The notes beneath the pieces are model-generated. The model had not been told where the DNA came from. It did no database searches and saw nothing but the letters and a program-made list of their open reading frames with translations. Positions 36,041 to 45,324 of a DNA stretch of 64,000 nucleotides are shown one piece after another. Origin of the DNA: Sphingomonas sp. LHG3406-1 (lineage in GTDB: Bacteria; Pseudomonadota; Alphaproteobacteria; Sphingomonadales; Sphingomonadaceae); the NCBI RefSeq assembly GCF_029637485.1, contig NZ_CP069128.1, forward strand, positions 682,001 to 746,000, written 5' to 3'. Position 1 is the stretch's first letter. Each line of letters starts with the position of its first letter. The position numbers were made by a program, and so were the translations under genes.

Positions 36041-37689
36041 TCCGGAGTTGGCCGTTGCTGGCCGAAGCGCTGGGCCCCGGCGGGCGCCGCGGCGTCGTCC
36101 TTCTCACACTCCTGACCATCGCCGGCGGCATCGCCGAATTCGCGACCATTGCGGCGCTGCTGCACCTGCTGCGGGGATGGCTCGCCGACAGCGAGATCGC
36201 AGGCGGCGCATTGCTCCTGTTCGCAGGCGCGGTGCTGGCGGCGGGAGCGATCCGCTTCGGCCTGCTCGCCGCCACCCAGCGCCTTGCCTTCGGCACCGGG
36301 CACCGACTGCTCGTCGCCGTGCAGCGGAAGGTGCTCGCCCGCGACTGGCAGACCCATGTGGCGGCGCGGGAAAGCGGGCCTCTCGCTGCAGCCGACCTCG
36401 TCGAGCAGTGGTTGTTCGGTGGGCTACTTCCCCTCCTCCAGGCCGGAGCGGCACTGGTTCTCGCCGCCGGCATCCTGGCGGGCCTCCTGTGGGTGGAAAA
36501 AACAGCCGCCATCGCCGCCGCACTGCTGCTCGGCACTCTGTTCGTCGCCGCGACCCTGATCGTCCGCCCGGCGGCACGACGGTCGGGCGAGATGCTCGGC
36601 CGCGGCTACGAAGAACGTGTCGCCGTGATCCAGGAGAATGTCGGCGCCCTGCGCGAACTGATCCTGGCAGGAGCGCGCGGCGAGGCGGCCGAGCGCTTCC
36701 GGCGGATCGACCGGCGGCTGGCAGATGCCCGAACCAGCGCCGTGGTTGCCAGCGGCACGCCGCGCATCCTTGTGGAGACTTTCGGGCTGATTGCGCTCGC
36801 GCTGGTCGCCTGGGCGATCGCCTCTCGCGAGGGCGGGCTCATTGCCGCCCTTCCGACCCTCGCCGCACTTGGCCTTGGCGCCCAGCGACTGTTGCCGTTG
36901 CTCCAGACAATCAGCCAGGCATCCACCGGCCTTGCCGCAAGCAGGTCCGTGAATGCACGAATTGCCATGCTTCTGGACGGTCCGGAGCTGGTCGAGGAAC
37001 CACCACCGGAGCCCCTGCCCTTCAACCGCGAGATTCGGCTGGAGCGACTCGGCTTCGGCTATGGCGGGAGAGATCAACCTGCACTCAGCGGCATCGATCT
37101 CGTCATCCGACGCGGTGCACGGGTCGCGCTGACCGGCCCCAACGGAAGCGGCAAAAGCACGCTTGCCGACCTCGTCATGGGCTTGCTGCCTCCTAGGGAA
37201 GGTCGGGTTCTGATCGATGGGGTGATGCTCGGACCCGAGCTGATGGCCTCCTGGCAGCGCAACGTCGCCCATGTGCCCCAAGCTCCGTTCGTCGCAGACG
37301 CCAGCATCGCCCGCAACATCGCCCTGTTCGCGGGGGCGCCCGACATGGAGCGAATCCGTGAAGCCGTCCGCCTCGCTGGACTGGGCGAGTTCGTGGCGAG
37401 CCTTCCCGATGGCCTCGACAGCCGCGTCGGCAGCGGCGGACAGCTGCTCTCCGGCGGCCAGCGCCAGCGGCTCGCCCTAGCGCGCGCTCTTTATGCTCCG
37501 GCACCCCTGCTGGTGCTCGACGAGGCGACCAGCGCACTCGATCCCGACAGCGAGCGGGTTGTCCTGCGCGCCCTCGACGCGCTTCAACAGCGCGGAACGA
37601 CGATCCTGCTGATTGCCCATCGCGAAACAATGCTCGAAGGCTGCGACCAGGTGGTGCGGCTTGAAGGCGGAAAGCTGGTCGCCGTCTAG
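36037..37689 (+). CDS. ABC transporter, fused permease and ATPase (MsbA/PglK-like)
   Basis: 550 residues. About six N-terminal transmembrane segments (to about 310) are followed by an ATPase domain with Walker A GPNGSGKST, Q-loop VPQAPF, signature LLSGGQRQR and Walker B LLVLDEATSALD. This architecture fits flippases for lipid-linked oligosaccharides or lipid A. Location at the left of the large polysaccharide locus favours the former. Converges on the asnB-like gene with a four-base overlap of the ends. Confidence 0.85.
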   Translation: MIRSWPLLAEALGPGGRRGVVLLTLLTIAGGIAEFATIAALLHLLRGWLADSEIAGGALLLFAGAVLAAGAIRFGLLAATQRLAFGTGHRLLVAVQRKVLARDWQTHVAARESGPLAAADLVEQWLFGGLLPLLQAGAALVLAAGILAGLLWVEKTAAIAAALLLGTLFVAATLIVRPAARRSGEMLGRGYEERVAVIQENVGALRELILAGARGEAAERFRRIDRRLADARTSAVVASGTPRILVETFGLIALALVAWAIASREGGLIAALPTLAALGLGAQRLLPLLQTISQASTGLAASRSVNARIAMLLDGPELVEEPPPEPLPFNREIRLERLGFGYGGRDQPALSGIDLVIRRGARVALTGPNGSGKSTLADLVMGLLPPREGRVLIDGVMLGPELMASWQRNVAHVPQAPFVADASIARNIALFAGAPDMERIREAVRLAGLGEFVASLPDGLDSRVGSGGQLLSGGQRQRLALARALYAPAPLLVLDEATSALDPDSERVVLRALDALQQRGTTILLIAHRETMLEGCDQVVRLEGGKLVAV

Positions 37690-39656
37690 GCGGCGCGGGC
37701 GAGCCCAATGCCGTCCTGCGCCTCACGCCAGCTTTCGAACATCAGGATTGACCAGAGGGCGACGGTACTATCGCGGTGGCCGGACTGATGAGAAAGGTAG
37801 CGGCGGCGGACCGCGGCGACGTCGAACAGGCCGCCCTTCCGCAGTCGTTCCTCGGACAGGAGGTCGTCCGCCCATCCCTTCAGCGGCCCGCGCAGCCACT
37901 CGCCGACAGGAATCCCGAATCCGGCCTTGGGCCGGTCAGTCAATTCGCGCGGGACGTGGCGGTCGAGCAGCTTGCGGAGGATGAGCTTGCCCCTTCCCTC
38001 GGCGATCTTCATCCCGATCGGCACACGCGTAGCGACGGCGGCGAGACGATGGTCGAGGAAGGGTACGCGAGTTTCGAGGCTGACCGCCATGGAGGCGCGA
38101 TCGACCTTGCAAAGGATGTCATCGGGTAGATAGCCGAGGGCATCACCGACCATCATCCGCTCCGCCGCGCTCGCTCCTGCCAGCGCGAAGGCGACATCGG
38201 GCACCGAGCTTGCGCCAAGGACGGGGCTGCGCTCGAATGCCCACTCGTCGATGAAGGCGCGGTAGATGTCGTCGGGCGAGCGGGCGCTGGTGGCGACCCT
38301 CAGCCCCTTGGCGATGCGCGCTGCCCCCGTACCGCGCGGGCCGCTGCGGACCAATGGCTCGAACCAGCGCTGCGGAAGCTCACCGAGCGGTTTTCCAAGC
38401 GCGCGCAGTGCCGCCGGCACGGGTGCGAGGCGGCGCCACATGGCCGGTCCGATAACGTGCCGGTTGTAGCCGCCGAACAGTTCGTCGCCGCCATCCCCGG
38501 TCAGCGCAACGGTGACGTCGCGGCGGGCGAAGCGGCTGACGAGGAAGGTCGGGATTTGCGAACTGTCGGCGAACGGCTCGTCGTACATCGCCGGGAGCAG
38601 CGGAAGCACGTCCCGCGCCTCCGCTGGCGTTACATAGAGTTCGCTGTGCTCGGTCCCGAGATGCGCGGCGACCGCCTTGGCATGCGGCGCCTCGTCGAAG
38701 CCCTTCTCGGTGAAACCGATCGAATAGGTTCGGACAGGCCCGCTCGCCACCTGCTGGTAGAGGGCGACCACGGTCGAGCTGTCGAAACCGCCGGAAAGGA
38801 AGGCGCCGACCGGCACGTCCGCGACGGCCTGGCCGGCGATCGCCTGGCGCAGGGCTGCCTCGACCGCCTCAAGCGCCTCCCTCTCGTCGGTGATGGGCGA
38901 GGCAAGTCCCGCCGCGACTTCCGCCGAATAGTCGTAATATCGGCCAAGGCTGAGCCCCTGCCCTGCATCACCGACCTTGGGGGCGCGGCTGCGCGGAGCG
39001 GCCCCCGGCATCACCTCGAGGACACATCCCGGCAGCAGCTTGAAGACGCCGCGATAGATGGAAAGCGGGGCCGGTACATAGGCGCGGGCGCACAGGCCGG
39101 CGACCGCCTCACGATCGATCTCGCCGGTGAAGCCCGGATGGACGCGGATCGACTTCAGCTCCGAAGCGAAAACAAGATCCCGTCCGATCCACCCGTAATA
39201 GAGCGGCTTTTCCCCGAAGCGGTCGCGCACCAGGCTGAGCTTGCGCTCGGCCTTGTCCCAAAGCGCGAGGGCGAACATGCCCGCCGCGCGGTCGAGCGCG
39301 CCGCGCAAGCCCCAGCAGGCAATCGCCTCGGCCAGGGTTTCGGTATCGCTGTGTCCGCGCCAGCCGCCGGGCGGAGTCCTGCCGGAAGCGTCAAGTTCCG
39401 CGCGAAGCTCGCGATGATTGTAGATCTCGCCATTGTAGCTGAGCAGGAATCGGCCGTCGGACGAAGCCATGGGCTGGGCGCCATGCGGGCTGAGATCGAC
39501 GATCGCCAGGCGGCGGTGGGCAAGACCGATCCCGGCTTCCGGGTCGCTCCACACGCCGCCCGCATCGGGACCGCGGTGCCGGATCGGATCGGCCATGGCT
39601 GCAAGCAGCCGTTCGTTACTGCCCGAAGGCCCCAGGATACCCGCGATACCGCACAT
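37686..39656 (-). CDS. Asparagine synthase-type amidotransferase (AsnB/WbpS-like)
   Basis: 656 residues. The N-terminal class II glutaminase domain has catalytic Cys2 (MCGIAGI), RHRGPD and SYNGEIYNHRE. The C-terminal synthetase domain has the PP-loop SGGFDSS at 288-294 and GDGGDELFGGYNRH. True asparagine synthases have the same layout, but members inside O-antigen or exopolysaccharide loci often amidate uronic acids. The UDP-GlcA/GalA genes next door favour this. The frame is open far upstream to 40301, but that part is the antisense-frame read of the adjacent epimerase gene. Start ATG 39656 is required for Cys2. Confidence 0.88.
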   Translation of the reverse strand: MCGIAGILGPSGSNERLLAAMADPIRHRGPDAGGVWSDPEAGIGLAHRRLAIVDLSPHGAQPMASSDGRFLLSYNGEIYNHRELRAELDASGRTPPGGWRGHSDTETLAEAIACWGLRGALDRAAGMFALALWDKAERKLSLVRDRFGEKPLYYGWIGRDLVFASELKSIRVHPGFTGEIDREAVAGLCARAYVPAPLSIYRGVFKLLPGCVLEVMPGAAPRSRAPKVGDAGQGLSLGRYYDYSAEVAAGLASPITDEREALEAVEAALRQAIAGQAVADVPVGAFLSGGFDSSTVVALYQQVASGPVRTYSIGFTEKGFDEAPHAKAVAAHLGTEHSELYVTPAEARDVLPLLPAMYDEPFADSSQIPTFLVSRFARRDVTVALTGDGGDELFGGYNRHVIGPAMWRRLAPVPAALRALGKPLGELPQRWFEPLVRSGPRGTGAARIAKGLRVATSARSPDDIYRAFIDEWAFERSPVLGASSVPDVAFALAGASAAERMMVGDALGYLPDDILCKVDRASMAVSLETRVPFLDHRLAAVATRVPIGMKIAEGRGKLILRKLLDRHVPRELTDRPKAGFGIPVGEWLRGPLKGWADDLLSEERLRKGGLFDVAAVRRRYLSHQSGHRDSTVALWSILMFESWREAQDGIGLARAA

Positions 39657-39700
39657 GGCGCGGGCTCTAACGCGCCGGACGACGGCAGGGAAGCGCCTCG

Positions 39701-40816
39701 CTAGCCGACCAGCCCGCGGCGCTCGAGCTCGGTGCGCGCCTGCTCCACCCGGTCGACGGCCGTCTGCCCGGCGACCCATTCGGCGAGTTCGGCGAGGCCT
39801 TCGCCGAAGTCCTTGGCGGCGCGGAAGCCGAGGCGGTCGGCGGCGAGCGTGCCGTCGCAGAAGCAGTGGCGGATGTCGCCGATGCGGCCCTTGCCGGCGA
39901 TCTCGGGCTCGAGATCGTCCTTGCCGAGCGCCTTGGCGAGCGCCTGGCCGACTTCCCGCACCGAGCGGTCGTGGCCCGAGCCGATGTTGAACACGCCGCC
40001 GGCCGCCTGTGGCAGTTCCAGCGCGTCGGCGAAGGCGCGGGCGACGTCCGTCACATGGACGAAGTCGCGGCGCTGCTCGCCATCCTCGAAGATGACCGGC
40101 CGCTGGTCGTTGAGCAGCCGCGACGAGAAGATCGCCAGCACGCCGGTGTAGGGGTTGGAGAGCGCCTGGCCGGGCCCGTAGACGTTGAACAGGCGCAGGC
40201 AGACGCCTTCCATGCCGTAGGCGCCGGCGATGATGAGGGTGGTGCGCTCCTGCACGTATTTGCCGAGCGCATAGATGGAGGCGAGGTCCGGGCGCTTCCA
40301 TTCGGGCGTCGGCACCGGGGTCAGCGGGCGGCCCTGCCGGTCGAGCGGCTCCCAGCTCTGGCCCTGGCCGGCGCGGGCGCTGCGCTCGGCGTCCTGGACG
40401 AACTGGCCGTCGGCGTCGCGGTAGAGGCCTTCGCCATAGATGCTCATCGACGAAGCGGTGACGACGCGGCGCACCGGCCGCTCGATCAGCTGCTCCATCA
40501 GCACCGCGGTGCCGAGGTCGTTGCCGCTAGTGTAGCGCTCGACCTCGTACATCGACTGGCCGACCCCGACTTCTGCGGCGAGGTTGATGACGCTGTCGGC
40601 ACCCTGCAGCGCCTTGCGGACGATGTCGCGGTTGCGGACGTCCCAGACCAGCAGCTCGACGTCGGCGGGCAAGAGCCTGGATCCGTCCACCTCGCCGTGG
40701 ACCTGCTCGATCAGGCTGTCGAGGACGCGGACCTTGTGGCCGCGAGCGAGAAGTTCAGTGCAGACCGAGCGGCCGATGAAGCCGGCCCCGCCGGTAACCA
40801 GGACAGTTTCAGACAT
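39701..40816 (-). CDS. NAD-dependent nucleotide-sugar epimerase (extended SDR)
   Basis: 371 residues. NAD-binding GGAGFIG is at 9-15, the SMSIYGEG strand carries the catalytic Ser, and the YALGK pair gives Tyr and Lys. The VGVGQSMYEVERYT and NNVYGPGQALSNPYTGV-like segments resemble the dTDP-L-rhamnose 4-epimerase (WbiB) group, which would use the product of the rml genes at 54-58 kb. A UDP-sugar substrate is an alternative. Divergent from ugd, with 113 bases between starts. Confidence 0.78.
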   Translation of the reverse strand: MSETVLVTGGAGFIGRSVCTELLARGHKVRVLDSLIEQVHGEVDGSRLLPADVELLVWDVRNRDIVRKALQGADSVINLAAEVGVGQSMYEVERYTSGNDLGTAVLMEQLIERPVRRVVTASSMSIYGEGLYRDADGQFVQDAERSARAGQGQSWEPLDRQGRPLTPVPTPEWKRPDLASIYALGKYVQERTTLIIAGAYGMEGVCLRLFNVYGPGQALSNPYTGVLAIFSSRLLNDQRPVIFEDGEQRRDFVHVTDVARAFADALELPQAAGGVFNIGSGHDRSVREVGQALAKALGKDDLEPEIAGKGRIGDIRHCFCDGTLAADRLGFRAAKDFGEGLAELAEWVAGQTAVDRVEQARTELERRGLVG

Positions 40817-40929
40817 GGCGCGCCCCTAACATTGCACCTCCGCCCCTGCCAGCCTCGTCTCGGCCCCCTAGCCATCGCCGCCCCGCCCGCTTAATGGCGC
40901 GGCCATACGAAATGACGATGGATTGAGTG

Positions 40930-42246
40930 ATGCGCATCTGCATGATCGGCACCGGCTACGTGGGCCTGGTTTCGGGAGCCTGCTTCGCCGATTTCGGCCA
41001 TGACGTGACCTGCGTCGACAAGGTGCCGGAGAAGATCGAGGGGCTGCTCGCCGGCAGGATGCCGATTTGGGAGCCGGGGCTCGAGGCGCTGGTCAAGCAC
41101 AACGCCGCCAATGGCCGGCTCAAGTTCACCACCAACCTCGCCGAAGGGATCGCGGGCGCCGACGCCGTCTTCATCGCCGTGGGGACGCCGGCCCGCCGCG
41201 GCGACGGCCATGCCGATCTCAGCTTCGTCTATGCCGCCGCTGCGGAGATTGCCGGCGCGCTGACCGGTCCGGCCGTCATCGTCACCAAGTCGACGGTTCC
41301 GGTCGGCACCGGCGACGAGATTTCCCGCATCCTCAAGGAGAATGGCGCGCCCGAGGGGACCACCGTCGCCTCCAACCCTGAATTCCTCCGTGAAGGCGCG
41401 GCGATCCGCGACTTCAAGATTCCCGACCGTATCGTCGTCGGCGCCGAGGACGAGCGCGCCCGCGAGGTACTCCGCGAAGTCTACCGGCCCCTGTTCCTCA
41501 ACAAGGCCCCGATCCTGTTCACCGGCCGCCGCACGGCCGAGCTGATCAAATATGCGGCGAACGCCTTTCTTGCGACCAAGATCAGCTTCATCAACGAAGT
41601 GGCCGACCTATGCGAGGCGGTCGGCGCCGACGTCCAGGAAGTAAGCCGGGGCATCGGTCTCGACAATCGCATTGGGCCGAAGTTCCTCCACGCCGGGCCT
41701 GGCTATGGCGGCAGCTGCTTCCCGAAGGACACGCTGGCCTTGCTCCAGACCGCCGAGCTGAACGGCGTTCCGATGCGCATCGTTTCGTCGGTCGTAGAAG
41801 TGAACGATGCCCGCAAGTCGGCGATGGCCGACCGTGTCCGGGACGAGCTAGGTGGCGCGCTCGACGGCAAGCGCATCGGCGTTCTTGGCCTCACCTTCAA
41901 GCCGAACACCGACGACATGCGGGATGCGCCGAGCCTCGCACTCATCAAGCGGCTTCAGGAGGGTGGCGCCTCCGTAGTGGCGTTCGATCCGGTCGGGCGG
42001 GAGCAGGCCGAGCCGATGCTGCCTGGCGTCACCTTCGCCGCTGACGCCTATGCAGTGGCCGCCGAGGCCGATGCGCTGGTCCTGGTCACCGAATGGGACG
42101 AGTTCCGGGCCCTCGACCTCAAGCGCCTCGCCGCCAGCATGAAGGGCAGGCAGCTGATCGATCTCCGCAACGTCTACGATCCGGAAGATGCGGAACGGGC
42201 CGGCCTCTCCTATCGTGGTGTCGGCCGCGGCGAGCAGCGCGGCTGA
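40930..42246 (+). CDS. ugd: UDP-glucose 6-dehydrogenase
   Basis: 438 residues. It oxidises UDP-glucose twice to UDP-glucuronate with NAD. N-terminal GTGYVGLVSGACFADFGHDV, middle-domain STVPVGT and NPEFLREG, and catalytic Cys263 in GGSCFPKD are all present. ATG 40930 overlaps a GTG at 40927, either possible. Followed 11 bases later by the glucuronate epimerase, so UDP-GlcA is passed on to UDP-GalA. A closely related UDP-sugar dehydrogenase specificity cannot be excluded. Confidence 0.92.
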   Translation: MRICMIGTGYVGLVSGACFADFGHDVTCVDKVPEKIEGLLAGRMPIWEPGLEALVKHNAANGRLKFTTNLAEGIAGADAVFIAVGTPARRGDGHADLSFVYAAAAEIAGALTGPAVIVTKSTVPVGTGDEISRILKENGAPEGTTVASNPEFLREGAAIRDFKIPDRIVVGAEDERAREVLREVYRPLFLNKAPILFTGRRTAELIKYAANAFLATKISFINEVADLCEAVGADVQEVSRGIGLDNRIGPKFLHAGPGYGGSCFPKDTLALLQTAELNGVPMRIVSSVVEVNDARKSAMADRVRDELGGALDGKRIGVLGLTFKPNTDDMRDAPSLALIKRLQEGGASVVAFDPVGREQAEPMLPGVTFAADAYAVAAEADALVLVTEWDEFRALDLKRLAASMKGRQLIDLRNVYDPEDAERAGLSYRGVGRGEQRG

Positions 42247-42257
42247 ACGCCAGCCGT

Positions 42258-43259
42258 ATGGCAATCCTCGTCACCGGATGCGCCGGCTTCATCGGGATGC
42301 ACGTCGCCCGTGCCCTGCTCGCCCGGGGCGAGGCGGTGTTCGGGGTCGACGATTGCAATTCCTACTACGACCCGCGCCTCAAGGAAGCTCGGCTGGACGA
42401 GCTTCGAAGGGCAGGAGGCGACTTCGCCTTTCATCGGCTGGATTTTTCCGACGAGTCGGCGCTGGCGGCAGCGCTTGAAGGCGTGGAAATCGATCGGATC
42501 GTGCACCTCGGCGCGCAAGCGGGGGTGCGCTACAGCCTGGAAGCGCCGACGGCCTATGTCCGCTCCAACCTTGTCGGTCACGCCAACATCCTCGAACTGG
42601 GTCGGCGGCGGCAGGTGCGGCATCTTGTCTACGCCTCCTCTTCGTCAGTCTATGGCGGCGGCACCACCCTTCCCATGTCGGTCGATCAGCGCGCCGACCG
42701 CCCGCTGTCGCTCTATGCCGCGACCAAGCGTGCCGACGAGCTGATGAGCGAGAGCTACGCTCATCTCTTCGCGCTGCCGCAGACCGGCCTCCGCTTCTTC
42801 ACGGTTTACGGCCCGTGGGGACGGCCGGACATGGCCATGTGGCTGTTCACGGAAGCGGTGCTTGAGGGGCGGCCGATCCGCCTGTTCAACGAGGGGCGAA
42901 TGCGGCGTGACTTCACTTACATCGACGATATCGTGGCAGGTGTGCTGCTTACCCTCGATCGCCCACCTTCCGACGACGCTTCGGAAAAGCCCGGCGGCAG
43001 CATGGGACCGCACGCGCTCTACAATGTCGGGAATCATCGTTCGGAGGATCTGGGCCAGCTCGTTTCCCTGATCGAGGCGGCTGCGGGCAGGCAGGCGATA
43101 GTCGAGATGGCAGCAATGCAGCCGGGAGACCTCGTGGACACCTTCGCGGACATCTCAGACATCGCTCGGGATACCGGCTACTCGCCGAGGACGGCGCTCT
43201 CCGAGGGCGTTCCAGTCTTCGTCGATTGGCTGAAGAGCTTTCGCGCCCGCCAAGCCTGA
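42258..43259 (+). CDS. UDP-glucuronate 4-epimerase
   Basis: 333 residues. Extended SDR with GCAGFIGMHV, the DDCNSYYDPRLKEARL segment typical of glucuronate epimerases, SSSSVYGG and catalytic YAATK. RFFTVYGPWGRPDMA and FTYIDDIV are characteristic of the GlcA/GalA 4-epimerase group. It would convert UDP-GlcA from Ugd to UDP-GalA. ATG 42258; the open frame to 42093 overlaps ugd and is not used. Confidence 0.9.
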   Translation: MAILVTGCAGFIGMHVARALLARGEAVFGVDDCNSYYDPRLKEARLDELRRAGGDFAFHRLDFSDESALAAALEGVEIDRIVHLGAQAGVRYSLEAPTAYVRSNLVGHANILELGRRRQVRHLVYASSSSVYGGGTTLPMSVDQRADRPLSLYAATKRADELMSESYAHLFALPQTGLRFFTVYGPWGRPDMAMWLFTEAVLEGRPIRLFNEGRMRRDFTYIDDIVAGVLLTLDRPPSDDASEKPGGSMGPHALYNVGNHRSEDLGQLVSLIEAAAGRQAIVEMAAMQPGDLVDTFADISDIARDTGYSPRTALSEGVPVFVDWLKSFRARQA

Positions 43260-43343
43260 AAAGACGGCGGCAAATGCCTTGCTACCTTGGTGGCGGCGAC
43301 TAGAAGCGGCGCTCGATTCCTTCACTCTGGTGTCCGACACGCA

Positions 43344-43766
43344 ATGGCCAATCTCCCGTCCGGCTGCCGGATCATCGATTTCAGTACCAGGGGAGACGAG
43401 CGGGGGAGCCTGGTCGCGCTGGAAGGCGGGGCCGAGGTGCCGTTCGACATTCGCCGGGTCTACACCATCTTCGGTACGCGCGAGGGCGTCGCACGCGGTT
43501 TCCACGCGCATCATGCGCTCAACCAGCTTGCGGTCGCCGTGGCGGGTAGCTGCGATGTCATCCTCGACGATGGCCAACGGCGCGAGCGGGTGCGGCTGGA
43601 GCGGCCGGATCAGGGCCTCACCCTGCCACCGATGATCTGGCACGAGATGGAGAATTTCTCTCCTGACTGCGTGCTCATGGTGCTGGCCGAGGACGTCTAT
43701 GACGAGGCGGATTACATTCGCAGCTACGACGACTTTCTGCGCCTCGCCGAGGAGGCGCAGGCTTGA
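43344..43766 (+). CDS. dTDP-4-keto-6-deoxyhexose 3,4-ketoisomerase (FdtA/QdtA-like)
   Basis: 140 residues of the cupin-type WxcM/FdtA family (PF05523). The substrate dTDP-4-keto-6-deoxy-D-glucose made by RmlB is isomerised to the 3-keto sugar. Active-site histidines are 54, 56 and 57 in [10 protein letters not shown]. TFxxRGxERG-like start, VILDDG and PPMIWHEM are present. Galactose versus glucose configuration (FdtA or QdtA) cannot be decided by eye. The stop overlaps the aminotransferase start (TTGA). Confidence 0.85.
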   Translation: MANLPSGCRIIDFSTRGDERGSLVALEGGAEVPFDIRRVYTIFGTREGVARGFHAHHALNQLAVAVAGSCDVILDDGQRRERVRLERPDQGLTLPPMIWHEMENFSPDCVLMVLAEDVYDEADYIRSYDDFLRLAEEAQA

Positions 43767-44863
43767 CTATTCCCTTTCTCGATCTTGGCGCCGCCTATCG
43801 CGAGCTTGCCTCCGAGATCGACGCTGTCGTGGCGCGATCGCTTGCATCCGGCTGGTACATCGGCGGCCCCGAGGTCACCGCCTTCGAAGAGAAGTTCGCC
43901 GCCTTCTGCGAGGCTGATCACTGCGTCGGCCTCGGCAATGGCCTCGATGCGCTGCACTTGGCGCTGCGGGCGATGAATGTCGACCCGGGTGATGAAGTGA
44001 TCCTCGCCAGCAACGGCTATGTCGCGACCATGCTTGCGGTCAGCATGGTCGGCGCCACTCCAGTGCTGGTCGAGCCCGATCCCGCCACCCACAACCTCGA
44101 TCCCGCCCGCGTCGAAGAGGCGGTCACTGAACGCACCAAGGTGATCCTGCCGACCCACCTCTACGGACAGCCCGCCGACCTCGATCCATTGCTCGATATC
44201 GCGGGCCGCCACGGCCTGCGCCTACTCGAAGATGCGGCTCAGGCGCATGGCGCACGCTACAAGGGCAGGCAGGTTGGCGGACACGGCAATGCAGTGGCGT
44301 GGAGCTTCTATCCCAGCAAGAACCTTGGCGCGCTCGGCGATGCGGGCGCGGTAACGACCAACGATCCCGAATTAGCCGACCGCATCCGCACGCTCGGCAA
44401 TTACGGATCGCACCGACGCTACGTGAACGAGGTCAGGGGCGTGAACAGCCGCCTCGATCCTGTCCAGGCGGCGGTGCTTTCGGTGAAACTCGACCGGCTT
44501 GAGGCCTGGAACGAGCGCCGCCGCCGCACCGCCTCGCACTATCTCGACAAGCTCGCCGGCAGCGGTCTGACCCTGCCCCATGTACCCCACTGGGCTGATC
44601 CTGCCTGGCACTTGTTCGTGGTCCGCTCGCCAAGAAGGGACGCGCTTCAGCAGTCACTTGCCGCGGCGGGCGTCCAGACTCTCATCCACTATCCAATCCC
44701 GCCGCACCTTCAGGGCGCCTATGCCGACCTCGGCTTGCCGAAGGGCAGCCTTCCCGTTGCCGAGCAGCTCGCCGATGAAGTGCTGAGCCTGCCGATCGGA
44801 CCGCATCTCTCGGACGAGCAGACGCTTGCCGTGATCAAAGCCGTACAGGAGTATGCGGCATGA
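43763..44863 (+). CDS. dTDP-3-keto-6-deoxyhexose 3-aminotransferase (DegT/DnrJ/EryC1 family)
   Basis: 366 residues, PLP-dependent. PFLDLGAAY start, [23 protein letters not shown] and Lys186 in [12 protein letters not shown] as Schiff-base lysine. Together with the neighbouring ketoisomerase and acetyltransferase it corresponds to FdtB/QdtB, adding an amino group at C3. Start TTG 43763 overlaps the previous stop; the family start matches. Confidence 0.9.
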   Translation: MTIPFLDLGAAYRELASEIDAVVARSLASGWYIGGPEVTAFEEKFAAFCEADHCVGLGNGLDALHLALRAMNVDPGDEVILASNGYVATMLAVSMVGATPVLVEPDPATHNLDPARVEEAVTERTKVILPTHLYGQPADLDPLLDIAGRHGLRLLEDAAQAHGARYKGRQVGGHGNAVAWSFYPSKNLGALGDAGAVTTNDPELADRIRTLGNYGSHRRYVNEVRGVNSRLDPVQAAVLSVKLDRLEAWNERRRRTASHYLDKLAGSGLTLPHVPHWADPAWHLFVVRSPRRDALQQSLAAAGVQTLIHYPIPPHLQGAYADLGLPKGSLPVAEQLADEVLSLPIGPHLSDEQTLAVIKAVQEYAA

Positions 44864-45324
44864 TCCATCCCTGCGCGCGCATCCACCCGCTTGCGGTCGT
44901 GCAGCAGGACGCCGAGATCGGCGCCGGAACATCGGTCTGGCAGTTCGCTGTGGTTCTGGATGGCGCGTGCATCGGGGCTGACTGCAACCTCAACGCGCAT
45001 ACATTGGTCGAAGGAGGCGCCGTCATTGGTGACCGCGTCACGCTGAAATGCGGCGTCTACGTCTGGGAAGGGATCACACTCGAGGATGACGTCTTCTGCG
45101 GCCCCAACGCCACTTTCACCAATGACTTGCGGCCGCGCTCGCGCCAGCACCCCGAGGATTATCTGCGGACCCGGGTTGAGCGCGGCGCCTCGATCGGGGC
45201 CGGAGCGGTCATCCTCCCGGGACTGACGATCGGGGCGGGCGCGATGATCGGCGCGGGCACGGTGGTCACTCGCGACGTACCGCCCGGCGAGACCTGGGTC
45301 GGCAATCCCGCCCGCAAGGTATGA
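44860..45324 (+). CDS. Sugar 3-N-acetyltransferase (left-handed beta-helix, FdtC/QdtC-like)
   Basis: 154 residues with hexapeptide repeats throughout ([45 protein letters not shown]) and the family ending WVGNPARKV. It would acetylate the 3-amino sugar made by the aminotransferase, giving dTDP-3-acetamido-3,6-dideoxyhexose. WbpD-type acetyltransferases look similar, so the exact substrate rests on context. Overlaps both neighbours by four bases. Confidence 0.85.
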   Translation: MIHPCARIHPLAVVQQDAEIGAGTSVWQFAVVLDGACIGADCNLNAHTLVEGGAVIGDRVTLKCGVYVWEGITLEDDVFCGPNATFTNDLRPRSRQHPEDYLRTRVERGASIGAGAVILPGLTIGAGAMIGAGTVVTRDVPPGETWVGNPARKV

